Below are positions 17,789-24,009 of a DNA stretch of 35,793 bases, piece after piece. Under the pieces are notes generated by a model. That model was not told where the DNA came from. It worked only from the letters and a program-made list of their open reading frames with translations, and did not search any database. The stretch is taken from positions 1 to 35,793 of IMG/VR virus record IMGVR_UViG_3300036862_000019. The stretch is one strand, 5' to 3'. Within the stretch, counting starts at the first letter, position 1; each line of letters opens with the position of its first letter. A program made the translations under genes and the position numbers. Source of the DNA: a virus.

Positions 17789-18211
17789 ATGGACATCACC
17801 GGCATCGGCTCGCTGCTCGATTTCGGCGGGAAAATCATCGACCGCATCTGGCCCGATCCGGCGCAACGCGACGCGGCCAAGCTGGAACTGTTCAAGGCGC
17901 AGCAGGCCGGCGAGTTCAAGGAAATGGAACAAGCGTTCGAGCTGGCCAAGGCGCAGATCGGCGTCAACGCGGTGGAAGCCGCCAGCCCTAGCCTGTTCAC
18001 CAGTGGCTGGCGCCCTGCCATCGGGTGGATTTGCGGGGCCGCGCTCGCCTATCAGTATCTGCTACGCCCGCTGGTGAGCTGGGGCGTGATTGCCGCCGGC
18101 CATCCGCTGCCGATGATGCCGGGACTGGACGACAACCTGTGGCAGCTGCTGATGGGCATGCTAGGCCTCGGCGGCTTAAGAACTTTCGAAAAAGTCAAGG
18201 GCGTCGCCTAG
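17789..18211 (+). CDS. Holin of the 3TM (GTA_holin_3TM) family
   Basis: A 140-residue protein with an N-terminal amphipathic helical region (IDRIWPDPAQRDAAKLELFK) followed by SWRPAIGW-type motif (SGWRPAIGWICGAALAYQYL) and two more hydrophobic segments ending LWQLLMGMLGLGGLRTFEK, the pattern of the 3TM holin family. AAAGGA lies 5 bases before ATG 17789; the ATG at 17783 has no separate site. Its TAG shares the palindrome CTAG with the stop of the opposing gene. Confidence 0.85.
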   Translation: MDITGIGSLLDFGGKIIDRIWPDPAQRDAAKLELFKAQQAGEFKEMEQAFELAKAQIGVNAVEAASPSLFTSGWRPAIGWICGAALAYQYLLRPLVSWGVIAAGHPLPMMPGLDDNLWQLLMGMLGLGGLRTFEKVKGVA

Positions 18212-18714
18212 GACAACTTCTCCAACAATCCCCTGACTTGCGCCTCGGCCTTAAGCAGCGCCTTCAGGACCATGCCCTGCGTTGCCACCTGGATCAGATC
18301 GGCATGCCATTGGCTGGCCTTTTCCAACTTGGCCAACTCATCACCGGACGCGATGAAGCGGCCGCGCTGATTGAAGCGCTCGCCAATGGCCGCCAAGGTT
18401 TCCGAGCCAGAGGTAAACACTGCCTCGCTCGGCGCGACCGCCTCCTGGCTGTGCTGCGGGCTGTTGGCCCAAATATCGGAGGCGAGGTTAAACGCGCTCA
18501 CGATCATCTCATTGAGCTGGATAAAGCCGTCTACCGACAAGGTGCCGTTCTTCAGTTCCGCCAGCTGCAGCAGGAACGGCAAGGTCAGTTCGGCGTGCTC
18601 GGCCTGGCTGATCGGCTGCACGCTGGCCTTGAGCAGCGTTTTGAGCGGCGCGCCATGCCAGGACGGAGTGACGCGGGATGCAGTCTTCTTGCTGCGACGT
18701 TGGGCGCGGTTCAT
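18208..18714 (-). CDS. Last gene of the leftward early operon, unknown
   Basis: A 168-residue, mostly helical protein with a basic N-terminus (MNRAQRRSKKTASR) and no membrane segment. GGGAG precedes ATG 18714, which overlaps the previous gene's stop. Its TAG is tail to tail with the holin stop, both inside CTAG 18208-18211. I recognise no family. Confidence 0.7.
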   Translation of the reverse strand: MNRAQRRSKKTASRVTPSWHGAPLKTLLKASVQPISQAEHAELTLPFLLQLAELKNGTLSVDGFIQLNEMIVSAFNLASDIWANSPQHSQEAVAPSEAVFTSGSETLAAIGERFNQRGRFIASGDELAKLEKASQWHADLIQVATQGMVLKALLKAEAQVRGLLEKLS

Positions 18715-18890
18715 TTGCCGTCTCCCGTCATGCTCTCGCACAGATTCTGCAGGGTGCGTTCCGCCTTAGCCAAACGGATTTGCAACGACTCCAGCACCAC
18801 AGCATGCTGTAGCGCTTGTTGAGCGATCTGTTGAACTACCTCCAGTAGCTTTTCGAATTCGTCGTCGGTCATCGTGTCTTTTAGGCTCAT
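18711..18890 (-). CDS. 59-aa coiled-coil early protein
   Basis: A small protein (MSLKDTMTDDEFEKLLEVVQ...) with heptad-like spacing throughout, probably a short coiled coil. GGGGG precedes the ATG, which lies in the previous gene's stop region. Function unknown. Confidence 0.65.
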   Translation of the reverse strand: MSLKDTMTDDEFEKLLEVVQQIAQQALQHAVVLESLQIRLAKAERTLQNLCESMTGDGK

Positions 18891-19144
18891 ACCGTACCCC
18901 CATTGGCTTTTACGCGCTTGGCAATTTCGCGCTCGATATACCACTTCGCCTTTTCCAAATCCTCTATCGCATCCCGCTTCAGATCGCAGCGCCAGATATA
19001 CTTGAGCGCATTGCCAAGATTAAAGCCCATGTGCTCGGTAATCTGGATGCACTCCACGCCGCTCGGATGCGAGGTGTAATGCGGCGGATGGTTTACTATG
19101 TCATGTTTGTTGAAGTCGTATTCATGCGGCTGCAGAATGTCCAT
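18887..19144 (-). CDS. DUF3310 protein
   Basis: An 85-residue protein with the DUF3310 signature: VNHPPHYTSHPSGVECIQIT, then GNALKYIWRCDLK and EDLEKAKWYIEREI. The family is common in phage replication regions, and its biochemical role is not settled. GGAGG lies 8 bases before the ATG. The ATG overlaps the stop of a tiny Cys-rich frame. Confidence 0.9.
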   Translation of the reverse strand: MDILQPHEYDFNKHDIVNHPPHYTSHPSGVECIQITEHMGFNLGNALKYIWRCDLKRDAIEDLEKAKWYIEREIAKRVKANGGTV

Positions 19145-19290
19145 TAAATTGCCTCCTCCATCGGTTTATACATTGGGCAGCACTCTTTGGCGCAACTCGG
19201 CTTAAAGCCCGGCACCTGGCTGTAATCGGTTGGCTGCGACGAGTTCGAATCGGCGCGGTAGGTCTGGCACGCGTCGCGCACTAGACACAC
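19144..19290 (-). CDS. 48-aa cysteine-rich small protein, putative
   Basis: A minus-strand frame from GTG 19290 to the TAA at 19144-19146, which overlaps the next gene's ATG as is usual in this operon. The product starts VCLVRDACQTYRADSN and ends near FKPSCAKECCPMYKPMEEAI; six Cys in 48 residues could bind zinc. The GTG start is uncertain: a G-rich element lies only 3 bases upstream, and a second in-frame GTG lies 9 bases later. Operon fit is the main support. Confidence 0.45.
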   Translation of the reverse strand: MCLVRDACQTYRADSNSSQPTDYSQVPGFKPSCAKECCPMYKPMEEAI

Positions 19291-19324
19291 GCGCCCCTAG
19301 CAGCGCTGCAGCAGGCGCACGTCG

Positions 19325-19408
19325 TTAGTCGATCGCCTGAATCACAAAGAAAATCAGCGCGGCCACGAGACAGATTAGAATCAGCAGCAATAATGACACA
19401 ATAGACAT
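19325..19408 (-). CDS. 27-aa single-span membrane peptide
   Basis: MSIVSLLLLILICLVAALIF is followed by FVIQAID and a stop. GGAG lies 8 bases before the ATG, which overlaps the upstream TGA (TGATG). The product is almost entirely one transmembrane helix. It is too short for routine gene callers, but spacing and overlap match its neighbours. Confidence 0.6.
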   Translation of the reverse strand: MSIVSLLLLILICLVAALIFFVIQAID

Positions 19409-19836
19409 CAGACGATCTCCAATGAGGAATGGCCGTAGATGTGGCCGACGCGCGGCGTTAGGTCCGGGTTATGCTGCTCCTCGCGCTCGATCAAGCGCTT
19501 GCCCAGCAGCTTGAGCCGGTCGGCGTGGTAGCCCAACAGCTCGGCCAGCGGCAGGGTGGTATCGACATTCCGTTCCGCTTGCCGCGCCACCTTCTCGGCG
19601 TTATTGGTCGGCATCGGGATGATGCCGTCGCGGATCGCCTTTAACCTAGGCAAGTCGGCTATCTTGTAGCGTAACTGGCGCTGGTGATTGACCTTGCGCG
19701 ATAGCACGCCGATGGAGGCCAGATCATCGAGGCGGTGGCGGGTGCCACTGCTGCTCATCTGGACGATGGCGCATACTTGGGACACGCCGAACCAATCGGT
19801 GAGATCGAGGCAGGCGAGAACGACGGGATGGCTCAT
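19408..19836 (-). CDS. Winged-helix DNA-binding protein
   Basis: A 142-residue protein. Residues 12-65 look like a winged helix: DWFGVSQVCAIVQMSSSGTR (helices) then VLSRKVNHQRQLRYKI (wing). The C-terminal half is helical and charged. GGAGG lies 7 bases before ATG 19836, which overlaps the exonuclease stop. It might regulate early genes or bind replicating DNA. Confidence 0.65.
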   Translation of the reverse strand: MSHPVVLACLDLTDWFGVSQVCAIVQMSSSGTRHRLDDLASIGVLSRKVNHQRQLRYKIADLPRLKAIRDGIIPMPTNNAEKVARQAERNVDTTLPLAELLGYHADRLKLLGKRLIEREEQHNPDLTPRVGHIYGHSSLEIV

Positions 19837-20606
19837 GCTGATGCCTCCGTAAACGTCATGCGTTGGAATACTTGGCGGGTGGCTGCTACGTCGGCGCGGC
19901 AATACTGCGCCACCTCATCAATGCGACCATCGCGCACGTAATCCCATACCATGCTGCCGTCCAAGCCGTCTTTCGGGGACGGCACGCCTAAGGCTTTGCA
20001 CAGGGCGTCCAGACTGATGTGCCCTTGGAAACCGGCCCATGCGGTCATAGTGTCATACAGCTTGTCCGAATAGCGCGCCACGTTCAGATTAATGGACGGA
20101 CGCACGCGGCGAATCACGGCCCGCTGGAACAGGAAGCGCAAATCGAACGATTCCAGGTTGTGCCCGATTAGGCAAATATCGAACTTGCTGCCGTTTTCGG
20201 CCAGGATGTCTTTACCGATGGCGTCGAAGAAGTTGCCCAGCAATTCCTGTTCGCCGGCCACGCTCAAATCCGGGCGTTGAAACGATGTCACGCAACCGCC
20301 ATCGATGGCATAGCCGATCACGGCCAATTCGCCGCTAGAGCCATTCAGCGCCGTCTTGCGCCATTTCTGCTCGGCCTGTTCCGGGGCTTTCGCTTCGCGG
20401 AAGTGTTCGACCCAGCGTGCCACCATTTCGTCTTTGCCGGTAAACTTGATTTCGTCCTTATTGGTCAGCCCCAAATCTTTGGCGGCCTGCTCCTTGGTCA
20501 GCGTGGACGGGGCGCGGAATTCTTCCTTAGCCGAGGTCAGATAGCTATCCAATGCGCCTTCGCGCTGGTCGGGAATGGTCTCGATATCGATCACGATGTT
20601 AAGCAT
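19833..20606 (-). CDS. DnaQ-like 3'-5' exonuclease (polB-exo2 type), stand-alone
   Basis: A 257-residue exonuclease. Motif Exo I is IDIET with Asp7 and Glu9; Exo II is in GHNLESFDLRFL; Exo III is YCRADV with Tyr235 and Asp239, giving the DEDDy set. The family I recognise is the predicted 3'-5' exonuclease related to the proofreading domain of family B polymerases. No polymerase gene accompanies it; it may trim recombination or replication ends together with the SSB-like protein upstream. GGAG precedes the ATG. Confidence 0.85.
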   Translation of the reverse strand: MLNIVIDIETIPDQREGALDSYLTSAKEEFRAPSTLTKEQAAKDLGLTNKDEIKFTGKDEMVARWVEHFREAKAPEQAEQKWRKTALNGSSGELAVIGYAIDGGCVTSFQRPDLSVAGEQELLGNFFDAIGKDILAENGSKFDICLIGHNLESFDLRFLFQRAVIRRVRPSINLNVARYSDKLYDTMTAWAGFQGHISLDALCKALGVPSPKDGLDGSMVWDYVRDGRIDEVAQYCRADVAATRQVFQRMTFTEASA

Positions 20607-20620
20607 ACTGGGCTCCTGGT

Positions 20621-20636
20621 CGCCCCCGAAGGGGCG
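20621..20636 (-). promoter_or_regulatory. Intercistronic UUCG-tetraloop hairpin
   Basis: On the minus-strand RNA, CGCCCC-UUCG-GGGGCG forms a perfect 6-bp stem with a very stable UUCG loop just after the SSB-like gene. There is no U-tract, so it is more likely an mRNA stabiliser or 3' end block than a terminator. Confidence 0.6.
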
Positions 20637-20643
20637 TGATGAA

Positions 20644-21297
20644 TTAATAGGGGATATCGTCGTTCAGGTCGTCAAAATTGGGGGGCGGCTCGTCCTGGGT
20701 ACGGCGCTGCGGTGGTGGCGGCGCATGGCGCTTGTTGGTGGCGTCGGTGTACTCCGGGGACTTGCTGATCGATTCGCGCAAGCCGTCCGACAGTTTGTCG
20801 AACACTTCCCAATCCGGGCTGCCGAGGTCGAATAGCATCAACTCGTTTTCCGGGTGCTCGACTTGCATCCCCTTCGGCAATTTCATCAGGCTGCCAATGT
20901 TGGCGTAGTTCTTGCCGTCCTTGGTGGTATGCACCACGTTCAGCATGCACGGCTTGCCGAGCACGTTGCCGACATCAAACGCGCTCAACTCGTCCTCGCT
21001 GAAATCGCGCCCGCGCCAGCTGATCAGGTCTTTGCGGAAGGCGCTCTTTTCGTGCAGCGACGCGGTATAACGCTTGCTGATCACGAACGGGCGTCCATCG
21101 CTCATGCGGAACTCGGCGTCTTCCTTGTCGGCCTGGATTTCGAACTGCAGCAGAATCTTGTGCTGCATCTTCACGTCGCCCTGGTAGTCGGTGCGTTGCG
21201 TACCCATGTCGATCACGCGGATGCAGATGGCCGGGAACGTGCCGGACGGTGCCGGCTGGAAGTCACCAGAAGGCGAAGCGGAAATGGTTAAAGCCAT
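20644..21297 (-). CDS. Single-stranded DNA-binding-like protein
   Basis: A 217-residue protein with a beta-rich OB-fold-like body (KMQHKILLQFEIQAD; VISKRYTASLHEKSAFRKDL; KPCMLNVVHTTKDGKNYANI), a Pro- and Gln-rich linker from about residue 192, and an acidic tail ending NDDIPY. That tail resembles the DDIPF tip with which bacterial SSB recruits partner proteins. The gene neighbours an exonuclease. The family is one of the phage SSB-like groups; the exact name was not verified. AGGAG lies 8 bases before the ATG. Confidence 0.7.
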   Translation of the reverse strand: MALTISASPSGDFQPAPSGTFPAICIRVIDMGTQRTDYQGDVKMQHKILLQFEIQADKEDAEFRMSDGRPFVISKRYTASLHEKSAFRKDLISWRGRDFSEDELSAFDVGNVLGKPCMLNVVHTTKDGKNYANIGSLMKLPKGMQVEHPENELMLFDLGSPDWEVFDKLSDGLRESISKSPEYTDATNKRHAPPPPQRRTQDEPPPNFDDLNDDIPY

Positions 21298-21322
21298 GGT
21301 AGGGGTCTCCTAATATCGGTCT

Positions 21323-21339
21323 CTGACAATCCGTGTCAG
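21323..21339 (-). promoter_or_regulatory. Small hairpin before the SSB-like gene
   Basis: CTGACA and TGTCAG arms, 6 bp, with a 5-base loop, lie between the 42-aa gene and the SSB-like gene. With the UUCG hairpin after the latter, the SSB-like cistron is bracketed by stems. Confidence 0.5.
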
Positions 21340-21344
21340 TACGG

Positions 21345-21473
21345 TTAAAACGGCAGATCGTTAAAGGTTGGCGTGGGCTCCGGCGTCTCTGGCAAATCCG
21401 GATCATCAGACGGTGTGTATTCTGCCTCCTGCTGTTCTAGCTGATACCATAGCGCTGATTTTGTCGCGCTCAT
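21345..21473 (-). CDS. 42-aa acidic protein ending in an SSB-like tip
   Basis: Encodes MSATKSALWYQLEQQEAEY, then a Pro/Asp/Glu-rich stretch, and ends TFNDLPF. The last residues resemble the SSB C-terminal tip (acidic residues followed by DIPF) and the NDDIPY tail of the adjacent SSB-like protein. AGAGGA lies just before ATG 21473, which overlaps the upstream stop. It may bind the same partner proteins as SSB, as a decoy or regulator. This is inference. Confidence 0.6.
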   Translation of the reverse strand: MSATKSALWYQLEQQEAEYTPSDDPDLPETPEPTPTFNDLPF

Positions 21474-21643
21474 TGTCCTCTCCCTAATATTGCGTCGATC
21501 ACCGCCTCGCGCCGTTCCCGCTCGGCGCGCAGCGTGCGCAACGCCACTTCGCGCGCGTCCGGCAGCATCGGCCCGAGCTTGCGCGTCTTCAAGTCCTGCA
21601 TCCGTTCGCGTGCGGCGAGGATCGCCTGATAGCGGCTAGACAT
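21470..21643 (-). CDS. 57-aa charged early protein
   Basis: A small, strongly basic/acidic helical protein (MSSRYQAILAARERMQDLKT...). Its ATG lies 8 bases inside the upstream gene and its TGA overlaps the next ATG. Function unknown. Confidence 0.6.
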   Translation of the reverse strand: MSSRYQAILAARERMQDLKTRKLGPMLPDAREVALRTLRAERERREAVIDAILGRGQ

Positions 21644-21971
21644 TGGTGTAGATCGTCAGGCCGTACTGGTAGCAACTCAACGCGCCTTGCACGTCGATCC
21701 AGCCTTTGCCAGTATCGGTCGTAATGCGCCAGTCTTCCGGCAATACCATGGCCAGGATCGCGGAATACTGCCCCTTGCTTTGACCTTCCCCGTTCGGCCA
21801 GAAGCGCAGGTAATGCTCGTTTCTGCCATGCGAGGAATAGTCCGAAGAGTTAACCAGATGCATATCGGCGGCGGCACAAACTGCTTCTGCCAGCGTAGCC
21901 ACTTCGCGCAACGCCCGTTCGTGATTAATCGCCCGCTCGCGACTCAGGTTGATCAGCTCGGTGATAGTCAT
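21636..21971 (-). CDS. 111-aa early protein, unknown
   Basis: Begins MTITELINLSRERAINHERA, helical, and then becomes a mixed region with YLRFWPNGEGQSKGQYSAIL and EDWRITTDTGKGWIDVQGAL. GGGAG precedes ATG 21971, which overlaps the stop of the 30-aa membrane peptide upstream. No family recognised. Confidence 0.7.
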   Translation of the reverse strand: MTITELINLSRERAINHERALREVATLAEAVCAAADMHLVNSSDYSSHGRNEHYLRFWPNGEGQSKGQYSAILAMVLPEDWRITTDTGKGWIDVQGALSCYQYGLTIYTNV

Positions 21972-22060
21972 GCATATCTCCCAAAGTAGGACAGTGCGGC
22001 GATGATGAACACCATCAGCGCCAGGTAGCGTAAAAACGCGCATAGGATCAGCTTTGCCAT
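21968..22060 (-). CDS. 30-aa single-span membrane peptide
   Basis: Encodes MAKLILCAFLRYLALMVFII then AALSYFGRYA: one hydrophobic helix with basic ends. A GGGG element lies about 8 bases before the ATG, and its TGA overlaps the next ATG. It resembles the other tiny membrane peptides of this operon. Confidence 0.55.
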   Translation of the reverse strand: MAKLILCAFLRYLALMVFIIAALSYFGRYA

Positions 22061-22071
22061 GTGAAGCGCCC

Positions 22072-22266
22072 CTATTCGCGGTATTTGATCAAGTCCAAGG
22101 CCCGGTCAATTTCGGCAATCGCCGTTTGCGCCGCAGCGAGGCAAACCCGCGCGTCCGGTCCGGCCACGTGCTGCGCGCTAATGGTGACGTTCTCCAACGT
22201 GCTGCGCGCTGCCAACAGGTCTTGCACCAGTTCATAGACCGGCTGCGTAAGTTGGGTGGTGTTCAT
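22072..22266 (-). CDS. First gene of the leftward operon, 64 aa
   Basis: A helical protein (MNTTQLTQPVYELVQDLLAA...; AAAQTAIAEIDRALDLIKY). AGGAG lies 7 bases before the ATG. It directly follows the leader that contains a hairpin and the leftward promoter. No DNA-binding motif is visible, so it is not an obvious repressor. Confidence 0.7.
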   Translation of the reverse strand: MNTTQLTQPVYELVQDLLAARSTLENVTISAQHVAGPDARVCLAAAQTAIAEIDRALDLIKYRE

Positions 22267-22288
22267 CGTCTTCTCCTGTGTGTTGGGC

Positions 22289-22309
22289 GGGGCATCACGG
22301 CGATGCCCC
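22289..22309 (-). promoter_or_regulatory. Leader hairpin of the leftward operon
   Basis: Arms GGGGCATC and GATGCCCC pair perfectly over 8 bp with a 5-base loop, about 20 bases before the first ATG of the leftward operon. In the minus-strand leader it could stabilise the mRNA or act as an attenuator; no U-run follows on that strand. Confidence 0.55.
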
Positions 22310-22402
22310 TATCTTTTGGCCGGAGTGGGTTCGCTTACATATCGTCCGCCTTTCTGTTTGGATTGATCGGCAATCAAACAAGCAGCGTCTTGCTGAGATT
22401 GA

Positions 22403-22431
22403 ATAGTAGCCACGGTGAATATCTAAGTCAA
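22403..22431 (-). promoter_or_regulatory. Leftward early promoter
   Basis: Read on the minus strand: -35 TTGACT (22431-22426), 17-base spacer, -10 TACTAT (22408-22403). A strong sigma70-type promoter for the operon that begins at 22266. One copy of the CGGTGAAT motif lies inside the spacer. Confidence 0.8.
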
Positions 22432-22469
22432 CACCAAAGTGAATAAATATTTCTTGCAAACATTCACCG
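22413..22469. promoter_or_regulatory. Three operator-like GTGAAT motifs between the divergent promoters
   Basis: CGGTGAAT at 22413-22420, GTGAAT at 22439-22444 and the inverse ATTCACCG at 22462-22469. The outer two lie in the -35/-10 spacers of the leftward and rightward promoters. They are candidate binding sites for the Cro-like protein encoded immediately to the right. Confidence 0.5.
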
Positions 22470-22482
22470 CAGTGTTTATAGT
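22454..22482 (+). promoter_or_regulatory. Rightward early promoter
   Basis: -35 TTGCAA (22454-22459), 17-base spacer, -10 TATAGT (22477-22482), followed by the Cro-like gene 35 bases downstream. Confidence 0.8.
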
Positions 22483-22500
22483 TTGCCTACATTAAACACT
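22471..22500. repeat. 8-bp inverted repeat over the rightward -10 and start site
   Basis: AGTGTTTA at 22471-22478 and TAAACACT at 22493-22500 are perfect inverse copies 14 bases apart. They overlap the -10 and the expected start of transcription, so they could be an operator or a leader hairpin. Confidence 0.5.
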
Positions 22501-22516
22501 TATAAGAGCATACGAA

Positions 22517-22729
22517 ATGGGAGATTACCTGTATCACGATTGGCAGAAAATCGTCATCGAGCTGCTGGCGGCCAAGCTTAGCCAGGCGTATTTGGCCAAG
22601 AAATGCCAATGCAGTCCGGCCTATATCCATAAGATCAAGGAGGGCGGTCTGAAGGGCGACCCCGGCACCGGAATCGGTGTGACCCTACTCAACCTGCACC
22701 GTTACCACTGCCGCATCAAGAAAGGATAG
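22517..22729 (+). CDS. Cro-like helix-turn-helix regulator
   Basis: A 70-residue protein with an HTH at about residues 13-38 (ELLAAKLSQAYLAKKCQCSP, then AYIHKIKEGG) of the Cro/CI (XRE) type. The remaining residues would be a short dimerisation tail. It is the first rightward early gene, next to the operator-like sites. A second, CI-like repressor is not seen opposite, so this is unlikely to be a standard lysogeny switch. Confidence 0.8.
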   Translation: MGDYLYHDWQKIVIELLAAKLSQAYLAKKCQCSPAYIHKIKEGGLKGDPGTGIGVTLLNLHRYHCRIKKG

Positions 22730-22733
22730 AAAC

Positions 22734-22877
22734 ATGAACGCCAAGCAACTGATCGCTAACGACCTGATGATCTATCACCTGTGCAAGGCGATTCAGCACG
22801 CCGTATGCGCCAAACGCCATGAGCAGGCCGAAGAACTCAGGCAGTGCCTGTGCCGGGTGACGGAGGCAGCGGCATGA
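22734..22877 (+). CDS. 47-aa early protein
   Basis: Begins MNAKQLIANDLMIYHLCKAI and is helical with several Cys and His. AAAGGA precedes the ATG; the TGA overlaps the next gene's ATG. Function unknown. Confidence 0.6.
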   Translation: MNAKQLIANDLMIYHLCKAIQHAVCAKRHEQAEELRQCLCRVTEAAA

Positions 22878-23158
22878 GCAAGGATGAATTGATAAGCCTG
22901 GCGCGTGAGGCTGGACTCGATGTCAGCTGGCTTGAGGATTGCCAATTGGAGCTGGCCGCGTTAATGCGCTTTGCCAATGAAGTAGAGAGATTGTGGTGGC
23001 ATTCCGCCCAACGCGACGCGGTGCTGGCCGCGCTGGAAGAATCACGGCGTTATGTGAAAGCGCATACCGTACACCATGCACCGGAAGATGGCGGACCTTG
23101 GGAGGTGCTGAAACAGATTGACGCTGCCATCGCCCAATGCAAAGGGGAACCGACATGA
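22874..23158 (+). CDS. 94-aa early protein
   Basis: Begins MSKDELISLAREAGLDVSWL, a layout common in small phage accessory proteins, followed by helical FANEVERLWWHSAQRDAVL. No family assigned. Starts in an ATGA overlap and ends in one. Confidence 0.7.
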   Translation: MSKDELISLAREAGLDVSWLEDCQLELAALMRFANEVERLWWHSAQRDAVLAALEESRRYVKAHTVHHAPEDGGPWEVLKQIDAAIAQCKGEPT

Positions 23159-23361
23159 GCGCAATCACCCGCATCCTGCACGACGCGCTGATCCGTGAGC
23201 GGTACATCGACGACCTGTTCAGCCAGCTGCCGCGCACGCCCGACCCGGCCGACCGGCGCTCATTGCTGGCCAAGATAGAGGCGCTCCGGGCCGAGCGCGA
23301 CCCGGCCATGTGCGCGTGGCTGCAGGCGGCAATCGACCAGGAGGTAACGACTCATGACTGA
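23155..23361 (+). CDS. 68-aa early protein
   Basis: A charged, helical protein (MSAITRILHDALIRERYIDD; LLAKIEALRAERDPAM). GGGGA lies just before the ATG. The next gene begins inside its last codons. Function unknown. Confidence 0.65.
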   Translation: MSAITRILHDALIRERYIDDLFSQLPRTPDPADRRSLLAKIEALRAERDPAMCAWLQAAIDQEVTTHD

Positions 23362-23719
23362 CCGTGAATTGCTGAAATGGGCGGCCAAGGCGATCGGGAT
23401 AGACCTTGTATTCGATCCGTATGGTGTAGCGCGCAATTGTTCTGGAATGCATGAGGCCATGAATGTTTATTGTGCTTCAGCATGGAACCCTCTAGACCAT
23501 AACGATGATGCGCTTCGGATGGCGGTGAAGCTTAATCTGCAAATCACCATCGAAGATAAGCGTTTCGGTGTCGTGGCCATCGCGTGGGGCGACGACTTCA
23601 ATGTGTGGGTCGAAGAACTCTCATCTAACCATGAATCCGCATTGGCTGGCACACGCCGCGCTATCGTACGGGCTGCAGCCGAGATCGGAAAGGCCATACC
23701 ATCCGGAAAATCTCCGTAA
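23354..23719 (+). CDS. Phage ABA-sandwich domain protein
   Basis: A 121-residue protein with ELLKWAAKAIGIDLVFD at the N-terminus, then SAWNPLDHNDDALRMAVKLN and AGTRRAIVRAAAEIGKA. This arrangement matches small phage proteins with the alpha-beta-alpha sandwich fold described in Pfam; their role is unknown. It ends the first rightward transcription unit just before a terminator. Confidence 0.7.
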   Translation: MTDRELLKWAAKAIGIDLVFDPYGVARNCSGMHEAMNVYCASAWNPLDHNDDALRMAVKLNLQITIEDKRFGVVAIAWGDDFNVWVEELSSNHESALAGTRRAIVRAAAEIGKAIPSGKSP

Positions 23720-23747
23720 AAACACGGTGTTGCAAAAAGATTTACCG

Positions 23748-23770
23748 AAAAGCCGCTGAAGCGGTTTTTT
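23748..23770 (+). terminator. Rho-independent terminator
   Basis: AAAAGCCGC, loop TGAA, GCGG then TTTTTT: a 9-bp stem with one G.U and a run of six T. It ends the first rightward unit. Confidence 0.8.
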
Positions 23771-23773
23771 CAT

Positions 23774-23802
23774 TTGCATAACGTAATACGAACGGATATC
23801 AT
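23774..23802 (+). promoter_or_regulatory. Promoter of the replication unit
   Basis: -35 TTGCAT (23774-23779), 17-base spacer, -10 TATCAT (23797-23802), immediately after the terminator. The spacer contains TAATACGA, a chance likeness to the T7 promoter core. Confidence 0.7.
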
Positions 23803-23822
23803 AAAAAGCGTCGGTATAACAA

Positions 23823-24002
23823 ATGGATGAAAGTCAAATGCCCGAAACGCCAACAAAGCAAGAGATTGAAATCAAGCCAATTCGCTTCAACGCCGAGATG
23901 CGCGAGCGTATCGGTAAGTTCCAACAAAAGGACGGGCGCGAAAATTTCAGCATGGCCGTGCGACGCCTCTTGGACCTGGCGCTTAAAGCGCAGGGATTGT
24001 GA
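23823..24002 (+). CDS. Ribbon-helix-helix type small DNA-binding protein
   Basis: A 59-residue protein. EIEIKPIRFNAEMRERIGKF, then ENFSMAVRRLLDLALKAQG, gives a beta strand followed by two helices as in Arc/MetJ proteins. There is no clear ribosome binding site; the expected start of transcription is only about 13 bases upstream, so translation may be nearly leaderless. It precedes the initiator gene and might autoregulate this unit. Confidence 0.65.
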   Translation: MDESQMPETPTKQEIEIKPIRFNAEMRERIGKFQQKDGRENFSMAVRRLLDLALKAQGL

Positions 24003-24009
24003 GGACAAC

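Noticed and set aside
22266-22729. Lambda-like lysogeny switch
   Set aside because: Only one Cro-like gene is present; the opposing first gene shows no DNA-binding motif, and no integrase is seen.
23780-23800. TAATACGA resembling the T7 promoter
   Set aside because: The rest of the T7 consensus is absent and no phage RNA polymerase gene is present; the bases lie in a sigma70 spacer.
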